From positions 1 to 37,600 of the forward strand of contig CAZCSY010000006.1 of NCBI GenBank assembly GCA_964501505.1: a stretch of 37,600 bases of DNA, read 5' to 3'. The DNA is from CAZCSY01 sp964501505 (GTDB lineage Bacteria; Omnitrophota; Gorgyraeia; Velamenicoccales; Velamenicoccaceae). The notes under the pieces are model-generated. The model was not told the origin of the DNA. It saw nothing but the letters and a program-made list of their open reading frames with translations, and did not search any database. Of the stretch, positions 8,061 through 15,420 are shown one piece after another (position 1 is the stretch's first letter; each line of letters starts with the position of its first letter). A program made the translations under genes and the position numbers.

Positions 8061-8762
8061 ATGCAGGACGAACAGATCAAGGCGTTGTCCAAGATCAGCA
8101 AGGCCATAACCTCCGAGCTCTACCTCGAGGACATCCTGAGGCTCATCGTCACGGTCACGGCGGAATTGTTGGATTCCAACATCTGTTCATTGATGCTGAT
8201 CGACAAGAAGACCGATACGCTCGCGGTGCGCGCCACGCAGAGCGTCAGCGAGGCGTACAACAGAAAACCGCCCTTAAAGTTGGGAGAGGGCATCGCCGGA
8301 CGGGTCGCGCGGGAGAACCGACCCGCGACGATCAAGGATGTAACGAAAGAGAAAGAATACAAGCACAAGGATATCGCCAAGAAGGAGGGTCTGCGCTCCT
8401 TGCTATGCGTGCCCATGGCGGTGCAGGGCAAGGTCATCGGGGTCATTAACTGTTACACGCTCCAGCCCCATGATTTCAGCGAGACACAGATCGAGATCCT
8501 CACGACCATCGCCAACCAGGCGGCGGTCGCGATCAGAAACACAGAATTGATCGTCAAAAGCAAGGTCATCCAGGAAGAACTGGACAGCCGCAAGAGGCTC
8601 GAGCGCGCCAAGGGCATCTTGATGCGCGATGAAAAGCTTACGGAAGAACAGGCCTATCTGAAGATCCGCCGATACAGCATGAACAACCGTAAGACCATGC
8701 GCGAGGTGGCCGAGGCGATCATCCTGGCTTCGGAGATGAGGCAGAGCACAGAGGCAAAGTAG
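8061..8762 (+). CDS. GAF-ANTAR RNA-binding antiterminator
   Basis: A 233-residue protein with a GAF sensor domain at about residues 10-165 and a C-terminal ANTAR helical bundle at about 172-230. The ANTAR core shows ERAKGILM, then RRYSMNN and REVAEAI, all typical of the family. ANTAR proteins (AmiR, NasR, EutV) bind paired RNA hairpins and prevent intrinsic termination, often for nitrogen genes. GGGAG lies 6 bases before the ATG. The gene's own leader holds two terminators, and the next gene encodes a glutamate-synthase-like enzyme. No cognate kinase is adjacent, so the GAF domain probably senses a small molecule directly. Control of its own leader and of the leader at 27960-28235 is inferred. 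Confidence 0.92.
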   Translation: MQDEQIKALSKISKAITSELYLEDILRLIVTVTAELLDSNICSLMLIDKKTDTLAVRATQSVSEAYNRKPPLKLGEGIAGRVARENRPATIKDVTKEKEYKHKDIAKKEGLRSLLCVPMAVQGKVIGVINCYTLQPHDFSETQIEILTTIANQAAVAIRNTELIVKSKVIQEELDSRKRLERAKGILMRDEKLTEEQAYLKIRRYSMNNRKTMREVAEAIILASEMRQSTEAK

Positions 8763-8769
8763 CCGGTTG

Positions 8770-8825
8770 GCTCATGAGGCAAACGTTTGCCGTGATCCGT
8801 GTGGATCAGTCCAAACAACATGAGC
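8770..8825 (+). promoter_or_regulatory. Predicted three-way-junction RNA before the GltB-like gene
   Basis: GCTCATG (8770-8776) pairs perfectly with CATGAGC (8819-8825). Inside lie two hairpins: 8778-8791, a fully palindromic GGCAAACGTTTGCC, and TGATCC/GGATCA (8793-8798 and 8803-8808) with loop GTGT. The Shine-Dalgarno of the next gene starts about 12 bases downstream. There is no U-tract, so control of translation, processing or ligand sensing is more likely than termination. It matches no riboswitch class I recognise. Confidence 0.5.
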
Positions 8826-8850
8826 AGAGTCAAAAAAGGAGGGAGGCAAG

Positions 8851-10491
8851 ATGAATTTAAGCAGGCCAAACGCTAACGATGCGGTCGGGACGTTCAACCG
8901 TTCCAGAAACGTGGTGCCGGGTTCTGGCATCTGTTCCCGTTGCGTGGACGGCTGCAAGGGGAATTGTGATATCTTCAAGGCGACGTTCCGGGGCAGGGAG
9001 GTCATTTACCCCGGTCCGTTCGGCGAGATGACGGCGGGTGCGGACAAGGACTATCCCGTCGATTATTCGCACCTGAATATCCAGGGATATGCCTTGGGCG
9101 CCCGGGGGCTGCGGGCAGACGCCCAGGGGACACCGGACAATACGAAGTTTCCGGATGTCGACACAGAGATCGAATATGGCTGGGACTCCAAGGTAAAGAT
9201 GAAGGTTCCCGTTTTTACGGGCGCGTTGGGCTCTACCGAGATCGCCCGTAAAAACTGGGAACATTTTGCCGTGGGGGCGGCCATCTCCGGCATCACCCTG
9301 GTGTGCGGGGAAAATGTCTGCGGCATCGATCCGAAACTGGAACTGGACAGTCAGGGGAAGATTAAGAGTTCTCCTGAGATGGACCGCCGTATCGAGACCT
9401 ACAAGCGTTACCGGGAGGATCACGGCGAGATCCTGGTCCAGATGAACGTCGAAGACACGCGTCTGGGCGTGGCCGAGTACGTGCGCAGGAAGCATCGCCT
9501 GGAGACTATCGAACTTAAGTGGGGCCAGGGGGCCAAGTGCATCGGCGGCGAGATAAAGGTCAGGGGCCTGGAGGGGGCGCTGGAGCTTCAGAGGCGTGGT
9601 TATATCGTCACGCCGGATCCTTCCCTTGAGGCGAATCAGAAGGCTTTTCAGGACGGCGCCCTTAAAGAGTTCGAGCGGCATTCACGCCTGGGCTTTGTTG
9701 CCGAAGAGTCTTTCCTGGCCGAGGTCAAACGGCTGCGGGCGCTGGGGTTCAAGCGCATCACCCTGAAGACCGGCGCGTATTCCCTGCGGGAGTTGGCCAT
9801 GGCCATCAAGTATTCCTCGTTGGCCAAGATCGACCTGCTGACGGTCGACGGAGCGCCGGGCGGGACGGGCATGAGCCCGTGGAGGATGATGCAGGAGTGG
9901 GGGATCCCGACGTTTTATCTGGAAGCCCTCACCCATGAATTCTGTCAGAAGTTGTCCAAGAAAGGCATGCGTGTTCCTGATATCGCCATCGCCGGAGGGT
10001 TTTCGGCGGAAGACCACGTCTTCAAGGCGATCGCCATGGGCGCGCCTTACGTGAAGGCGGTATGCATGGGCAGGGCTCTGATGATCCCCGGCATGGTCGG
10101 CAAGAATATCGCCAACTGGATCAAAGAAGAAGCCCTTCCTCCGAGTGTCGCATCGTACGGAAAATCGGAGCGCGAAATCTTCGTTTATTACGAAGAGCTC
10201 CTTGAAAAGTATGGCAAGGACATGAAGAAGATCCCTCTGGGCGCCGTCGGCATCTACTCCTTCGTACAGAAGATCCGCGTCGGCCTCCAGCAACTGATGG
10301 CCGGGAGCAGGAACTTCAGGGTCGCCACCATCTCCCGCAGGGACCTGATGGCGTTGACCGAGGAGGCTGCCCAGGTCTCCGGCATCCCTTATGTGATGGA
10401 GGCTTATCGGGAAGAGGCAGAGTTGATCCTTAACGGTAAAGAGCCCCGGAATCTCAAAAGCCGTAAGGCCAAGGTAGCCGTAGGGGGGTAG
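8851..10491 (+). CDS. FMN-binding glutamate-synthase-like protein
   Basis: A 546-residue protein made mainly of the FMN/Fe-S catalytic TIM barrel of glutamate synthase. It shows the TVDGAPGGTGMSP segment, a glycine-rich IAGGFSAEDHV and a phosphate-binding region near VCMGRALMIPG. It lacks the glutaminase (class II amidotransferase) and GXGXG domains of full-length GltB. The N-terminus has a cysteine cluster, CSRCVDGCKGNC, that could hold an Fe-S cluster. Such stand-alone proteins are annotated as FMN-binding glutamate synthase family; the substrate may be 2-oxoglutarate plus ammonia from a partner, or something else. GGAGGGAGG precedes the ATG. It follows the ANTAR gene at 89 nt and is closed by a terminator at 10698-10743. 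Confidence 0.88.
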   Translation: MNLSRPNANDAVGTFNRSRNVVPGSGICSRCVDGCKGNCDIFKATFRGREVIYPGPFGEMTAGADKDYPVDYSHLNIQGYALGARGLRADAQGTPDNTKFPDVDTEIEYGWDSKVKMKVPVFTGALGSTEIARKNWEHFAVGAAISGITLVCGENVCGIDPKLELDSQGKIKSSPEMDRRIETYKRYREDHGEILVQMNVEDTRLGVAEYVRRKHRLETIELKWGQGAKCIGGEIKVRGLEGALELQRRGYIVTPDPSLEANQKAFQDGALKEFERHSRLGFVAEESFLAEVKRLRALGFKRITLKTGAYSLRELAMAIKYSSLAKIDLLTVDGAPGGTGMSPWRMMQEWGIPTFYLEALTHEFCQKLSKKGMRVPDIAIAGGFSAEDHVFKAIAMGAPYVKAVCMGRALMIPGMVGKNIANWIKEEALPPSVASYGKSEREIFVYYEELLEKYGKDMKKIPLGAVGIYSFVQKIRVGLQQLMAGSRNFRVATISRRDLMALTEEAAQVSGIPYVMEAYREEAELILNGKEPRNLKSRKAKVAVGG

Positions 10492-10697
10492 CCAAGGCCA
10501 GAGAAGGATGATGCGTCTCCTGCGTGTGTCTGTCGGGCTGTATCTTGCGTCAGAACGCGGTGGGACAAAGCGAGGAGTTCTCGACCGAGGACCTTGCGAC
10601 CCGATCGGCAGGGAAGGCGAAGCCGCGCAGGGTCTCTTCTTGCAGCTAAGCGACTGAAAGCGAATAACGCCGCAGCAGCGTATCGCGCGCCAAGGAT
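10492..10697 (+). other. 206-nt stretch without a firm gene; weak 49-residue ORF
   Basis: This stretch between the GltB-like gene and its terminator holds a possible 49-residue ORF (10508-10657, ATGATG start, GAGAAGG just upstream, TGA at 10655). It begins MMRLLRVSVGLYLAS and does not resemble a protein I know. Short self-complementary pieces occur, such as GCGT/ACGC at 10547-10550 and 10555-10558. A 3' UTR-derived RNA is conceivable, but I see no known RNA family. Confidence 0.25.
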
Positions 10698-10743
10698 TAA
10701 GGCGCCCCGGATCCGATGAAGGAGAAGGGGCGCCTTAGTTTTT
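10698..10743 (+). terminator. Terminator after the GltB-like gene
   Basis: TAAGGCGCCCC (10698-10708) pairs perfectly with GGGGCGCCTTA (10727-10737), an 11-bp stem, followed by five T residues at 10739-10743. It lies between convergent genes and its T-tract touches the stop of the aldolase gene on the other strand. Confidence 0.85.
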
Positions 10744-11410
10744 AGCCCCGTCCGTCCTCTCCTTGATGCCGCTTCTCAGCGGCGCGGATTACGTGAAGCT
10801 CATCTGTGTATTTTTTTATGCTTTGGCCGATGCCCTGGAAGTCTCTTTTGGCAAGTCCCTCGCTCTTGAAGACGCTGGCGCCGAAGCTGACGGCGGAGGC
10901 GCCGTTTTCAAAGTACGCCTTCATGTTTTCGGGCGTGACCCCGCCGCAGGCCAGGAGCTCCACGTTCCGAAAAGGCCCTTTTATCGCTTTGAAATACGCG
11001 GGGCCAAAGAGGTGGGAGGGGAAGACCTTGACCATCGTCGCGCCGGCGCGCCAGGCGCGGTAGATCTCCGTCGGGGTGAGCGCGCCGGGAAAGGCGGGGA
11101 TGTCGTTTTTGACGCAATACGCCATCACGTCCTCGATGAGCACCGGCATGACGATGAAGGTGGCGCCGGCATCGAGCGCGGCCTTCAGGTCCTTCATGTC
11201 GAGGACCGTGCCGGCGCCGACGCAAAGGTCCCCCTTGGAGAGCGCGGCCGCCTTGCGGATCAGGGCCGCGGCGCCCTCGGTATTCATGGTTATCTCGATC
11301 GTCTTCAATCCGGCCGACGCGACGGCGGCGAGCAGCGGTTCCAGAACCTCGGCCTCGATGCCGCGCAGGATCCCGAATATCGGCGATTGTCTGAAGGCCG
11401 CGCGATCCAC
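10742..11410 (-). CDS. eda: KDPG/KHG-type aldolase
   Basis: A 222-residue class I aldolase of the Eda family, which cleaves 2-keto-3-deoxy-6-phosphogluconate (or 4-hydroxy-2-oxoglutarate) to pyruvate plus an aldehyde. Visible motifs are the catalytic glutamate in IEITMNT, GAGTVLD, FIVMPV, FPGALTPTE and the Schiff-base lysine in MVKVFPS, then ACGGVTPEN for phosphate binding. The GTG start at 11408-11410 lies one base after the stop of the upstream aldolase gene, whose last codons carry a GAGGAG ribosome-binding site, so the two are co-transcribed and probably translationally coupled. No Edd (6-phosphogluconate dehydratase) is present here, so the true substrate in this organism is open. Confidence 0.88.
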   Translation of the reverse strand: MDRAAFRQSPIFGILRGIEAEVLEPLLAAVASAGLKTIEITMNTEGAAALIRKAAALSKGDLCVGAGTVLDMKDLKAALDAGATFIVMPVLIEDVMAYCVKNDIPAFPGALTPTEIYRAWRAGATMVKVFPSHLFGPAYFKAIKGPFRNVELLACGGVTPENMKAYFENGASAVSFGASVFKSEGLAKRDFQGIGQSIKKYTDELHVIRAAEKRHQGEDGRG

Positions 11411-11411
11411 G

Positions 11412-12362
11412 TTACTCCTCGATCTCCGCGATCAGGCTGTCGAAGAATTCCCGGTAATTCTCTTTTTTTTCGCTCTTACGCAGCGCCATGGCCGCCCGGG
11501 GGTGCTCATCGAGCATGCCGGTGATCGCGTACGGGATGATGTACCCCCACTCGATCTTTTCCCGCAACGGGATGAACTCTTTGGAGATCAGCTCAAGGAC
11601 GGGCCGTATGTCGAACTTCGGATTTTTCAGGAATCCCAGGATGAGCTCGAGCGGGCAGTTGCCGGCGGCGCGGCCGATGCCGTAGACCGTGCCATCCACG
11701 TAATTGGCGTCGTGGATGATCGCCTCGATGGTGTTGCCGAAGGCCAGCTGCTGGTTGTTGTGCCCGTGCATGCCGACCTCTTTGGTCTTAAGGATGCTCT
11801 TCGCCTTTTTGATGAGGAACTCCGTCGTCTCCTGATACAGGGCCCCGAAGCTGTCGACGATGTAAATGACCTTCGCCTTGCTTTCATTTTCCAACTGGCG
11901 CAGGGCTTCGTTCAATTCATTGTCCAGGGCCCGCGAGATGGCCATGATATTGACCGTCGTCTCATAGCCCTTGTCCGCAAAGTGGTTCACGAGGAAGATC
12001 GCCTTGTCGATGTCCTTGACGTAAGAAGCCACCCGGATCATATCGACGGGGCTCTCCGGGCAGGGGACGACGTCGTCCACGTCGACCCGGTCCACGTCGA
12101 CCATGACGGAGATCTTCGTCTTTGACGCGATGCCGTCCGTGACCTTTTTGATCTCCTCATCGTCGCAGAATTTCCACTTCCCGAATTCCTTGGGAGAAAA
12201 GAGCCTCTTGGAATTCTTATAGCCGACCTCCATGTAATCCACCCCGGCCGCGGAGAGCGCCTTGTAGACCTCGCGGACGAACCGGGTATCGAAGTCGTGG
12301 TTGTTGATCAGTCCGCCGTCACGCACCGTGCAATCCAATACCTTGATCTTTTCTCTAAACAT
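11412..12362 (-). CDS. DRE-TIM (HMGL-like) pyruvate aldolase
   Basis: A 316-residue TIM-barrel metal-dependent aldolase. The N-terminus KVLDCTVRDGG is the metal-binding motif of the DRE-TIM metallolyase superfamily, and MHGHNN supplies the two metal-ligand histidines near residue 200. It is closest in layout to 4-hydroxy-2-oxovalerate aldolase (DmpG/BphI) but lacks that enzyme's C-terminal communication domain, and no acylating aldehyde dehydrogenase partner lies nearby. The gene starts at ATG 12362 (minus), with AAGGGGAG upstream, and runs into the Eda-type gene with a 1-base gap. Both enzymes handle pyruvate-type carbon-carbon bonds, so a shared sugar-acid or keto-acid pathway is likely, but its substrate cannot be read from sequence. 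Confidence 0.82.
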   Translation of the reverse strand: MFREKIKVLDCTVRDGGLINNHDFDTRFVREVYKALSAAGVDYMEVGYKNSKRLFSPKEFGKWKFCDDEEIKKVTDGIASKTKISVMVDVDRVDVDDVVPCPESPVDMIRVASYVKDIDKAIFLVNHFADKGYETTVNIMAISRALDNELNEALRQLENESKAKVIYIVDSFGALYQETTEFLIKKAKSILKTKEVGMHGHNNQQLAFGNTIEAIIHDANYVDGTVYGIGRAAGNCPLELILGFLKNPKFDIRPVLELISKEFIPLREKIEWGYIIPYAITGMLDEHPRAAMALRKSEKKENYREFFDSLIAEIEE

Positions 12363-12433
12363 GCTCTCCCCTTTGTTGTTGGAGGATCCCGTCTATCGTT
12401 TCGTATAAAATACGGTTCCCGGCGAAGCCTCTC

Positions 12434-12625
12434 TTAATATCCCTGGATATCCAGGTTGATCAGCCCCGGCCCCTTGGCCAGGTTGACGACCTCTTCGTAT
12501 TCTTCGCGGGTGATCCGGCGTGCGGTCTTCGGGAATGCGCAGGCCCGGCACACCGGCGCGTACCGGGACAGGATATTATTAAGGTAAGTATCCCTGCGAG
12601 ACAGAGCTCGGATAAAGAGAAACAG
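12434..12625 (-). pseudogene. Start-less coding remnant next to tRNA-His
   Basis: On the minus strand one frame reads RDTYLNNILSRYAPVC, then RACAFPKTARRITREEYEEV and VNLAKGPGLINLDIQGY before a TAA at 12434-12436. Codon use and composition look protein-like, and the CRAC motif could bind metal. The frame has no ATG; it stays open into the tRNA-His gene, and the only alternative start is a GTG inside SRYAPV without a ribosome-binding site. The best reading is the C-terminal remnant of a gene whose 5' part was lost beside the tRNA. A 39-residue protein from the GTG is the alternative. Confidence 0.4.
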
Positions 12626-12700
12626 GGTGGGTGACGGGATTCGAACCCGCGGCGACTTGAGCCACAGTCAAGTGCTCTACCAAGCTGAGCTACACCCACC
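12626..12700 (-). tRNA. tRNA-His (GTG anticodon)
   Basis: The minus strand folds as a full cloverleaf. The acceptor stem GGTGGGTG/CACCCACC (12693-12700 with 12626-12633) includes the extra 5' G (G-1) that marks tRNA-His. The anticodon GTG is at 12663-12665, and the T arm carries GGTTCGAATCC. The 3' CCA is not encoded (CTG follows), so it must be added by the CCA enzyme. Confidence 0.96.
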
Positions 12701-12776
12701 AGGTCTATCTGTAAGAAGAATGAGGACGGCCCCTGTGAGGCGGCGGGCCGGCCCGTTAAGCCTGCGTTCGGGGCTA

Positions 12777-12805
12777 TTTATAGCATGTTTTGGGTAGCGT
12801 GTAAA
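12777..12805 (-). promoter_or_regulatory. Promoter of tRNA-His
   Basis: On the minus strand TTTACA (12800-12805) and TATAAA (12777-12782) are separated by 17 bases, about 70 nt before the tRNA. The -35 box overlaps the arm of a 7-bp hairpin (AAAGGGG at 12803-12809 with CCCCTTT at 12814-12820). Confidence 0.7.
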
Positions 12806-12835
12806 GGGGTTCACCCCTTTGCCCAACTTCCTGTC

Positions 12836-12863
12836 TTGTCTTTTGCCCGAAAGACGATATAAT
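12836..12863 (+). promoter_or_regulatory. Promoter of the response-regulator gene
   Basis: A perfect TATAAT lies at 12858-12863 with a TTGTCT -35 element at 12836-12841 (16-base spacer). The next gene starts 38 bases downstream behind GGAGGGAG. Confidence 0.65.
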
Positions 12864-12901
12864 TACTTTATACCCGTTGATATTTCTAATCTGGAGGGAG
12901 C

Positions 12902-13279
12902 ATGCCGAAGGTCCTCATTGTTGACGATGACATGGATTGGGTGAAGGTGTTGGCGATACGGCTCCGGCAGGGCGGTTTCGAGGTCGTGGCCGCCACGGAC
13001 GCCTATCAGGGGGTAGCCTTGGTGCATAAGGAGAATCCGGATTGCATCGTCTTGGATATCTCCATGCCCGCCGGCGGCGGCATAACTACCCTGCGGAACA
13101 TCCGCATGACGCTACATGGGCAGATGTTGCCCGTTATCGTCGTCTCAGGGGTAGGAGATCCGGAGACGAGGCGGGCGCTTCAAGAGGCCGGCGCCAGGGT
13201 CTTCCTTTCCAAGCCTTGCAAGGCAGAAGACGTTCTCGAAGCGATCAGAAAGGCCCTCGAAGGCGCAGGCGCAGCCTGA
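12902..13279 (+). CDS. Single-domain response regulator (CheY-like)
   Basis: A 125-residue receiver domain without an output domain. Acidic pocket residues lie in IVDDD at 6-10, the phospho-acceptor is D52 in VLDISMP, the switch Ser is S82, and the conserved Lys is K104 in FLSKP. Proteins of this kind act by protein-protein contact or as phosphorelay intermediates. GGAGGGAG lies 3 bases before the ATG. The sensor kinase gene starts 35 bases downstream, so the two are very likely a cognate pair; how the signal reaches DNA or another target is not shown here. Confidence 0.9.
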   Translation: MPKVLIVDDDMDWVKVLAIRLRQGGFEVVAATDAYQGVALVHKENPDCIVLDISMPAGGGITTLRNIRMTLHGQMLPVIVVSGVGDPETRRALQEAGARVFLSKPCKAEDVLEAIRKALEGAGAA

Positions 13280-13314
13280 TTTTTACCGCCGGCGGTCCGT
13301 TCCGGTTTTTTCCC

Positions 13315-15042
13315 ATGCGTAAAAAGATCTCCGAGAGACTGCTCTCCCATTGGCTCAGCATGTTTCTGTTTCTCATGCTGGTCGTCCTTTTGATCTTCAA
13401 TACCGTATCCTACCTGACGATCCGGCAATACAACGGAGCCGCAGGGGAGCGCAATAGGGGTCACCGGATCCTTGCGGCGCTGGAGGGTTCTTTGGGAGGT
13501 CTGTTGGCGATGCAGTCTGCGGTTCGCGGGTTTGTCATCACCAAGGACCCGTCTTACATGGACGGCCTTACGCAGATTGAGACGGGGATTGCGCAGGACC
13601 TTGAAACGGCTGCTTCTCTTGTCATCCTCCCTTTGTCGAAGCAGCGTTACGAGACCTTACAGAGGCTGGCCGCCCAAGAGATTGAGTTCCAGAAGCAGGT
13701 CCTTGCGTTTTATGAGCGGCAGGGTCCGGAGGCGGCCGAAGACTTGATTGAGACAGGCCGGGGGGAGAGCCTGACCGATCAGATTCAGGAGCTCGTGATC
13801 GGTTGGCGCCTCGACCAGGAGAAGTTTATCGCCGCGGCGGATAGCCGCGTGAGGCGGGTCGCGACGAGGGCGCTTGTCTTTCTGGGTGTCGGCACCGCGC
13901 TGGCGGCTTGCCTGTTGGTCGCCGGCGGGTTGACATTCCGGCACGAGATGGCCGTCCACGAGAAGATCGAGCGGGAATTGGCGCGCCTGGCCGGTATCGT
14001 CTCGTTCTCAGACGACGCGATCATCAGTGAGAGCGTTGAGGGTAAGATCCTGACCTGGAACAGGGGGGCACAGCAGATATATGGTTTTACGGCCGAGGAG
14101 GTTATCGGCCGGCATATCTCGTATCTCGTCCCCGTCACGCATCAGAAGGAGAGCAAGGAGATCCTTGAGCGCGTGGGGCGGGGCGAGCATCTGCGTCACT
14201 TCGAGACAAAGCGCATGACCAAGGACGGTCGCGTCATCGACGTCTCCCTGACCGCCTCGCCGCTTTATGGTCGGCGCGGCCGGGTCGTGGGTATCTCGGC
14301 CATCAGCCACGACATCACGGAGCACAAGCGTATGGAAGAGGAGGTCCGCCAGGCGATCGCGATCAAGTCGCGCTTCATCTCCATCGCCTCGCATGAGCTG
14401 CGTTCGCCCTTGACGGCCATGCGGGAGGGTATCGCCCTCGTCGTCGAAGGGTTGCAGGGGCCGGTCACGCAGGGACAGAAGGATCTCCTGGACGTGGCCT
14501 TGCGCAATATTGATCGGTTAAGCCGCCTGTCGACCGATATCCTGAATTTTCAGAAGATAGAATCCGGACAACTGCGGTTGGTGCGGACGTGGCATCATCT
14601 GGGGGAGATTGTTGATGACGTCATCACGACGGTGCGTCCCGTGGCGGATGAGAAGAAGTTGAGCCTGACGGTTGACGTCGCGAAAGACCTGCCCCGCGTC
14701 GTGTGCGACAAGGATAAAGTCACCCAGGTCCTTATGAATCTGGTGACGAATTCACTGAAATTCACGCCGGCCGGCAGCGTCCATATCGAGGCCCGCAAGG
14801 ACGCCGATGCCCTCCACGTGTCGGTCCGGGATAGCGGTCCCGGTATCCCGGTACGGGATATGCCGCGGTTGTTCCAGAGTTTTCAGCAGTTCGGCGCGGC
14901 TTCGGAAAAGGAGGGCAGCGGCCTGGGATTGTTTATCGCCAAGCAGATCATTCTGGCCCACGGCGGCCGCATCTGGGCCGAGTCTCAAGCGGGCAAGGGA
15001 TCTGTTTTTCACTTTACCCTGCCGTTACAGTCGCTGTTGTAA
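13315..15042 (+). CDS. CHASE3-PAS sensor histidine kinase
   Basis: A 575-residue kinase. A first membrane helix at about 12-35, a CHASE3-like extracytoplasmic helical sensor to about 175 and a second helix near 185-210 come first. They are followed by a PAS domain at about 225-345 (ILTWNRGAQQIYGFTAEEV is typical), then the dimerisation domain with H360 in SHELRSPL and an ATPase domain (NLVTNSLKFTP, DSGPGIP, GSGLGLFIAKQ). The ATG at 13315 was preferred because the upstream open frame lies inside the regulator gene. It ends in FHFTLPLQSLL, the complete version of the motif left in the wrecked kinase at 7204. The signal is unknown. Confidence 0.92.
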   Translation: MRKKISERLLSHWLSMFLFLMLVVLLIFNTVSYLTIRQYNGAAGERNRGHRILAALEGSLGGLLAMQSAVRGFVITKDPSYMDGLTQIETGIAQDLETAASLVILPLSKQRYETLQRLAAQEIEFQKQVLAFYERQGPEAAEDLIETGRGESLTDQIQELVIGWRLDQEKFIAAADSRVRRVATRALVFLGVGTALAACLLVAGGLTFRHEMAVHEKIERELARLAGIVSFSDDAIISESVEGKILTWNRGAQQIYGFTAEEVIGRHISYLVPVTHQKESKEILERVGRGEHLRHFETKRMTKDGRVIDVSLTASPLYGRRGRVVGISAISHDITEHKRMEEEVRQAIAIKSRFISIASHELRSPLTAMREGIALVVEGLQGPVTQGQKDLLDVALRNIDRLSRLSTDILNFQKIESGQLRLVRTWHHLGEIVDDVITTVRPVADEKKLSLTVDVAKDLPRVVCDKDKVTQVLMNLVTNSLKFTPAGSVHIEARKDADALHVSVRDSGPGIPVRDMPRLFQSFQQFGAASEKEGSGLGLFIAKQIILAHGGRIWAESQAGKGSVFHFTLPLQSLL

Positions 15043-15057
15043 GACTTCCTAATCTTA

Positions 15058-15086
15058 TTGCCGACAGGCCCCTAACCCGTTATAAT
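15058..15086 (+). promoter_or_regulatory. Promoter of a leaderless small gene
   Basis: TTGCCG (15058-15063), a 17-base spacer and a perfect TATAAT (15081-15086). The ATG at 15097 lies 10 bases after the -10 box, about where transcription should start. Confidence 0.72.
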
Positions 15087-15096
15087 ATAACAATCT

Positions 15097-15285
15097 ATGT
15101 TTTTTATCTTTCTGTTTATGATACTCGGTTTTTCGGCCGGTCTGGCCTGGGTCTTGTCCCGGCAGAAGCTTACTTTTGGAGGGGCGCTCAAGCGCGCTCT
15201 TCTTGATATCGTTCAAACGTGGCGCAAGCGCCAGGGGAAGCAGGGAACGGAGGTTTTCCATAACGGGCGCTGGTATAGAGGGTGA
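15097..15285 (+). CDS. 62-residue single-pass membrane protein, unknown
   Basis: The protein has one hydrophobic helix at residues 1-20 (MFFIFLFMILGFSAGLAW), then a basic amphipathic stretch LKRALLDIVQTWRKRQGK, and ends in NGRWYRG. I do not recognise a family. There is no Shine-Dalgarno before the ATG, and the promoter -10 box is so close that the message should be leaderless or nearly so. It lies between the CHASE3-PAS kinase and the SPFH membrane-scaffold gene, so a role at the inner membrane is plausible. It is supported by the promoter and by the protein-like composition, not by homology. Confidence 0.6.
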   Translation: MFFIFLFMILGFSAGLAWVLSRQKLTFGGALKRALLDIVQTWRKRQGKQGTEVFHNGRWYRG

Positions 15286-15300
15286 GCTTTTGAGTAAGAG

Positions 15301-15420
15301 CGCTGGCGCGACGAATAAGGAGCGCCGTTAAGCGCGGCCGCCGAGAAGGTGAGGCGGCCCAGATGCAGGTGTTTTTCCTCTTAACGCTGGCGCGACGGAT
15401 AAGGAGCGCCGTTGAGCGCG
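15301..15420 (+). repeat. Duplicated 36-nt start region of the SPFH gene
   Basis: Copies at 15301-15336 and 15385-15420 differ at two positions (both A/G). Each contains GGCGC/GCGCC flanked by CGCT/AGCG and could form a hairpin. The second copy carries the Shine-Dalgarno AAGGAG and the TTG start of the SPFH gene; the first has TTA at that place, so it cannot start translation the same way. Weaker similarity continues for about 25 bases past each copy, which points to duplication of the gene's 5' end. Confidence 0.85.

Noticed and set aside
10492..10741. Possible 6S, RNase P or riboswitch RNA
   Set aside because: None of the conserved sequences of those families is visible; only short stems and a strong terminator were found.
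12460..12699. 79-residue minus-strand ORF through tRNA-His
   Set aside because: Its first part is the tRNA sequence; another frame of the same stretch reads as better protein.
12626..12700. Integrated element or attachment site at tRNA-His
   Set aside because: No integrase and no second copy of the tRNA end is visible; only a coding remnant supports the idea.
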